From Flavobacteriaceae bacterium GSB9 (GTDB lineage: Bacteria > Bacteroidota > Bacteroidia > Flavobacteriales > Flavobacteriaceae), in the NCBI GenBank assembly GCA_022749295.1, contig CP062007.1:3566377-3630376 (forward strand): 64,000 nt of DNA. The letters run 5' to 3'. The first letter of the stretch is position 1, and every line of letters begins with the position of its first letter. A model generated the notes under the pieces. That model was not told where the DNA came from. It ran no database searches and saw only the letters and a program-made list of their open reading frames with translations. The translations under genes were made by a program, and so were the position numbers. Of this stretch, positions 60,650-64,000 are shown piece after piece.

Positions 60650-60772
60650 AACGGTTGGTGTAAAGATAGTTGCGTGGTTAAGCCCTCAAGATAGCAAAAG
60701 GAAAAATACGAAAGGAAAGTCCGCAGGACTTTCCGATGAGCAATGACCTAGCAATTATTTTTACACGGTGTT
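60650..60772. repeat. attC-like site S57
   Basis: AACGGTTGGTGTAAAGATAG...TTACACGGTGTT. Confidence 0.83.
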
Positions 60773-60788
60773 GGCAAATCGTTTTATT

Positions 60789-61268
60789 TTAGAATCCGAT
60801 TCCAAAAGATTTTTTGTCAGTTATCATTTTTTTCTTTTTTCTAACCCCCAAAATTGTAAAAATCAAAGTAAAAATTGGCAAATAAAAGGGAAGCCTTGAG
60901 TTTAAGAAATAATAGACCAATAAATCCAAGACAATTCCAAATCCGAGATATTTTATTAGATTTCCATTATTATTTCTAAAATCTCTTTCTATAGTCAAAA
61001 ATTGACCACTTTTGAGCACATATTTACCATACAAATCAAGTGATGTTTTTTTCCCAGTTGGTAAATCGGTCACTTTAAGTTCATCAATATAATCAGCCAT
61101 TAAAGATTTATATTTTTCCGATTCTTTGTTGTTGTGGAATTTCAATAACTGATTTATAATGTTTAATGTAGAATTAAAGTGAATTTGCTTTTTTATTTCC
61201 TCCGTTTCAGATTCAAATAAGTTTATAAATTCCTCTAATTTTTCTTTTAAAACTTCGTTTTTCATCAA
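60789..61268 (-). CDS. hypothetical protein with C-terminal membrane helices (159 aa)
   Basis: Helical, Glu/Lys-rich N-terminal segment (LEEFINLFESETEEIKKQIH), a middle NNKESEKYKSLMADYIDELK, and two membrane helices near the C-terminus (YLGFGIVLDLLVYYFL and FYLPIFTLIFTILGVRKKK). Unknown family. Confidence 0.55.
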   Translation of the reverse strand: MMKNEVLKEKLEEFINLFESETEEIKKQIHFNSTLNIINQLLKFHNNKESEKYKSLMADYIDELKVTDLPTGKKTSLDLYGKYVLKSGQFLTIERDFRNNNGNLIKYLGFGIVLDLLVYYFLNSRLPFYLPIFTLIFTILGVRKKKKMITDKKSFGIGF

Positions 61269-61294
61269 TGATAGAGAATTTCTAAATGTTTGCC

Positions 61295-61418
61295 AACGGT
61301 TTGGCTATGGTTTCGTTGCGTGAAAATCCGCGAGGATTTTCCGCCGTAAACCGAAGATAGCAAATTTGCGAGGACTTTCCGCGAGGAAAGTCAGAAGCAA
61401 TGAACTATAGCCGGTGTT
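61295..61418. repeat. attC-like site S58
   Basis: AACGGTTTGGCTATGG...CTATAGCCGGTGTT. Class as S6. Confidence 0.87.
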
Positions 61419-61429
61419 GTGTGTAGTTT

Positions 61430-61981
61430 TTATTTCAATTCATTTTTTACTTTCTTTTCCAAACGTTCTAATGTGCGTATGTTATAAATTGAATCATTAT
61501 AACTTAACCATTCTTTTTTAAAATCAGAATAATAACGTCTATGCATTTTATCAAAATCGGATGCTTTTAAATCTTTTACGCTCAATTTTCTAAAACTATC
61601 AACTTCTTTTTCCATTCTGCGCCGATACGTTTCAAGTAAATCAAATTTAACTTGAGCAACTCTTAAATTTCTTGGGTCAGTTGTATCAGATATTTTTGCG
61701 TTTTTAGGCTCAAAAACTGTATGAGACCTAAATAAAATCGGGTCATTTACATTAAACCTAGAGTGAAGTCCTATTCTTGCGTCAAGGTCTTTTAATTCGG
61801 GGTCTGTAGTAAAATTAAAGTCAGAATATTTAAGTTTTCTATTCTCCGTCCAAACAATTTTGTCCTTAAGGGTCAAGTATTCCGAAAAGTCATAATAGTA
61901 ACTCATAAAAAACAATCGAAATGTTATAAATCCAAGGATTATTATGGAAATTGCCAGAATAATTTTTCTTTTTCTATTCAT
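61430..61981 (-). CDS. membrane-anchored hypothetical protein (183 aa)
   Basis: N-terminal membrane helix (IILAISIIILGFITFRLFFM) followed by a soluble domain with VWTENRKLKYSDFNFTTDPE, LKDLDARIGLHSRFNVNDPI, LRVAQVKFDLLETYRRRMEK and basic helices. The WTENRKLKYSDF start and the VAQVKFDLLE helix resemble DUF922-like exported peptidase-type proteins; no HExxH is visible. Not assigned. Confidence 0.6.
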   Translation of the reverse strand: MNRKRKIILAISIIILGFITFRLFFMSYYYDFSEYLTLKDKIVWTENRKLKYSDFNFTTDPELKDLDARIGLHSRFNVNDPILFRSHTVFEPKNAKISDTTDPRNLRVAQVKFDLLETYRRRMEKEVDSFRKLSVKDLKASDFDKMHRRYYSDFKKEWLSYNDSIYNIRTLERLEKKVKNELK

Positions 61982-61998
61982 GTTCTCAAATTACACAC

Positions 61999-62120
61999 AA
62001 CGGCTCGGCTATGAGTAGTTGCGTGGGTTAGTACATAACTTTGCAAGTACATACCAAACTGAAAATCCGCGAGGATTTTCAGAAGTAGGCGAGAATAAGC
62101 AATTACTTATAGCCATTGTT
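61999..62120. repeat. attC-like site S59 (last complete in window)
   Basis: AACGGCTCGGCTATGAGTAG...CTTATAGCCATTGTT. Class as S5. No second boundary is seen to its right before the window ends. Confidence 0.84.
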
Positions 62121-62128
62121 GTACAGCG

Positions 62129-64000
62129 TTATTTATATTCAGATTTCATTTGTTTTATTAATTTTAAGCCTTCTCCTTCAAAATTTTGTTCATTAATATC
62201 TTGTATCAGAGTCTTAATTGCCTGTAACTTTCTAGAATCACTAATTTCCAAATTGCCAATAACTTTTAAAGCAAAAAGAATTTCTTCATTTTCATCTCTT
62301 GCCAACAAATTTTTAATTTTTTCAGCAATTGAATTGTGAATTACCTTATCTGAAAAGCTTGATTTCGAAAATGATTCTATAAGACATTCGAAATTGGAAT
62401 CTTCACGGTCAATTCCTCTTAAAGTAGATTTTATGGACTTAATGACAATATCCTTACTGACCTTTTCCTCCTCAATTTTTTCAAAGACATCATTTATTTT
62501 ATCACATTCAATATCTTTAAGAATAGCTGTAATGATATTTTCAATTAATACGTTTTTATCTAATTTCATTAGTAGCTTTAGTAAATCAAATTTTTTACTA
62601 TCACTTTGTTTAGATATTACTTCTTCAAAATCCTTAGCGAGAACACTATTTGCAAGAGATTCTGAAATCCATTGTATTATTTCCTCTTCATTATCTTCGT
62701 TAATTAGATTTATATAGCTTGTATAAATTGACTGAATTTGTTGTTCTGTTAAACCTTTCTCCGCATTTGTTTTTTCAAGCATTAATTGTAATGTGTTTGA
62801 GATTTCCTTTTTTGTATTCCAATCTGTGACTTGATTAAATCTATTGATTATATTCTCTACAAATGGCCAATTATACGTTTTGAATTTAGAAATGATATAT
62901 TGAAAGAGTTTGTTTGTAAAAACAATTAATTCTTGTGATTCGTTCTTTGAATAATATTGATTTAACCAAGAGAATAAATTATTCTTATGAGTTGGCTGGT
63001 CAGTAATACAATAAAGCTCTGTAATTGTATTAAGAAAAATCTTTAATGTGTTTTGATAATTTTCTTTATTCCATTGTGAATTGTATTGTTGCCATAGCCA
63101 ACTTTGTTTTCCATTAATAAGGTTATACAAATCTGTTCTTATTTTCGTGTCTTTTACACTTACTATAAATGGATTCAATTTGGTTAACCAAAAAGGTGTT
63201 TTTACCAAATCATTTATTGCATTTATAAATGGAATGATTTTATTTATGATATTGTTTATTTGAGTATCTGATAAACCGATTATCTCATCATACAGAGTTA
63301 TGAGTTCTAATTTTTGATTAGAATCTTGATTCTCAATGTTATTTTCAATTTTATTTACATATTCATCAATAAGTGAACTTTCGATTAAATTTTCTATTAC
63401 AGTTCTATCTGTCAATAGCTCTTTAGCTTTATCAGTGAAGTTTGTGTCATTTGATAAATATTTTGAAAATGTTGCAGAAACACCTTTTAACTTGTTGGGT
63501 TCAGTTTTAAATATATCAATAAATTCAAGTATTAATTCTTGACTATCCTCATTATTATTTATATCATTATAAAGATTTTTTAAGATGTTATCGGATAATT
63601 TTGGGTGTTTTTTGATAAATTCTAAAGTAATCTCTGAATCAATCAATGATAAAATATTGTTCCGTTTTGGGGAACTTATAAAACTCCTGAAACCGCCTAA
63701 AAACTTACTTGATTTATAAATGTAATCTTCTACCTGACTTCTCAATTCATTATCATTCGCTAGGCTAAAAATTAATGATGTCAAGTTTACAATAGTTGTT
63801 TTTAATTCACCTCTCTTAAGTGCAGTCTCAAATCTTAAATCAATAAATTCAATTAATTTATCAAATTTAATTTCATCAGATTCGAGTTGTTGTTTAATTC
63901 CTTTTAAATCATTTGATTGAACTAAATTATTCGTTTTGTCAGGGATGTCTTTGAAGGAATCTTTATTTATAAAAAATAATTCATAGTTATTATGGTTAGG
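62129..64000 (-). CDS. large helical-repeat protein, 5' end beyond window
   Basis: The frame is open to the right edge, so the start is outside; the first possible start inside the window (TTG at 63784) is unlikely to be real. At least 620 residues, almost entirely helical, with segments such as ILSLIDSEITLEFIKKHPKL, QELILEFIDIFKTEPNKLKG, SESLANSVLAKDFEEVISKQ, ALKVIGNLEISDSRKLQAIK. It resembles an ARM/HEAT-like solenoid. Could be the C-terminal part of a larger defence- or repair-type protein; the N-terminal part would decide. Confidence 0.65.
   Translation of the reverse strand, partial: PNHNNYELFFINKDSFKDIPDKTNNLVQSNDLKGIKQQLESDEIKFDKLIEFIDLRFETALKRGELKTTIVNLTSLIFSLANDNELRSQVEDYIYKSSKFLGGFRSFISSPKRNNILSLIDSEITLEFIKKHPKLSDNILKNLYNDINNNEDSQELILEFIDIFKTEPNKLKGVSATFSKYLSNDTNFTDKAKELLTDRTVIENLIESSLIDEYVNKIENNIENQDSNQKLELITLYDEIIGLSDTQINNIINKIIPFINAINDLVKTPFWLTKLNPFIVSVKDTKIRTDLYNLINGKQSWLWQQYNSQWNKENYQNTLKIFLNTITELYCITDQPTHKNNLFSWLNQYYSKNESQELIVFTNKLFQYIISKFKTYNWPFVENIINRFNQVTDWNTKKEISNTLQLMLEKTNAEKGLTEQQIQSIYTSYINLINEDNEEEIIQWISESLANSVLAKDFEEVISKQSDSKKFDLLKLLMKLDKNVLIENIITAILKDIECDKINDVFEKIEEEKVSKDIVIKSIKSTLRGIDREDSNFECLIESFSKSSFSDKVIHNSIAEKIKNLLARDENEEILFALKVIGNLEISDSRKLQAIKTLIQDINEQNFEGEGLKLIKQMKSEYK

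Noticed and set aside
17177..62120. CRISPR array
   Set aside because: Repeats are about 125 bp and imperfectly palindromic, and spacers are gene-sized and coding; no Cas gene is present.
17177..62120. REP/BIME elements spread by a RAYT transposase
   Set aside because: REP units are much shorter and do not show box complementarity across genes or exact unit boundaries at AAC; no RAYT gene seen.
17177..62120. Plain rho-independent terminators between genes
   Set aside because: The structures are too long, lack a consistent T run, and start and end at fixed AAC/GTT triplets; some gene stops lie inside them.

Overview
The window is AT-rich DNA from a member of the Bacteroidota, most likely a marine-type flavobacterium. 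The evidence is abundant Bacteroidota-style SPII lipoproteins, AraC regulators typical of Flavobacteriia, a DUF3237-type esterase and an IS3-family element. I could not run any database search, so the taxonomy is inference.

Left part (1-17.2 kb), chromosomal-looking and mixed in strand: the 5' end of a PLP-dependent decarboxylase gene; a SnoaL-like lipoprotein; an alpha/beta hydrolase fused to an AraC DNA-binding domain; an ABM-domain protein; a type B carboxylesterase; a hydrolase-DUF3237 fusion; an IS3 remnant; a MddA-like methyltransferase; a YdhR-like protein; a broken class III cyclase followed by an AraC tail; an intact AraC regulator; and two clusters of small stress-type genes (CsbD-like, cupin, HPF/RaiA-like, BON). 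An intact IS3-family element lies at 15803-17159. Older copies of the repeat described next are already scattered here (7313, 10274, 12431, 14488).

Right part (17.2-64 kb) is one continuous array of gene cassettes. Fifty-nine imperfect-palindromic repeats of 121-127 bp, numbered S1-S59 here, alternate with short segments that hold one gene, two genes or no gene. Every gene in the array (17304 to the right edge) is on the minus strand. Each repeat starts with AACG and ends with GTT on the plus strand and has strong inner stems. In most cassettes the 7-10 bases next to these AAC and GTT triplets are complementary to each other across the gene, for example GTTGGGTGTA ... ACACCCAAC around the gene at 60197. 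Two cassettes occur more than once: a 742-bp SUKH-like gene cassette (2 copies) and a 424-bp non-coding cassette (3 near-identical copies). In each case similarity stops at the AAC triplet on both sides. The mobile unit is therefore one gene segment plus the repeat 3' of it. This is the architecture of an integron cassette array with attC sites about as long as the Vibrio VCR repeats, and it is the main discovery candidate. No integrase gene is visible. From the gene polarity, the integrase and attI would be expected to the right of base 64000, unless this is an integrase-less cluster of attC sites.

Cassette cargo is mostly unknown: about fifteen small lipoproteins or exported proteins, about a dozen small multi-pass membrane proteins, a ParD/RelE-type toxin-antitoxin pair, SUKH-like proteins, two amidohydrolases, an HD-domain phosphohydrolase-like protein, a SRPBCC protein, a TPM-domain protein, a DKNYY-repeat protein, a tryptophan-rich repeat protein and a helical-repeat protein that runs off the right edge. 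Several cassettes have no ORF of 60 codons. They share a short CGCAAC/GTTGCG palindrome.
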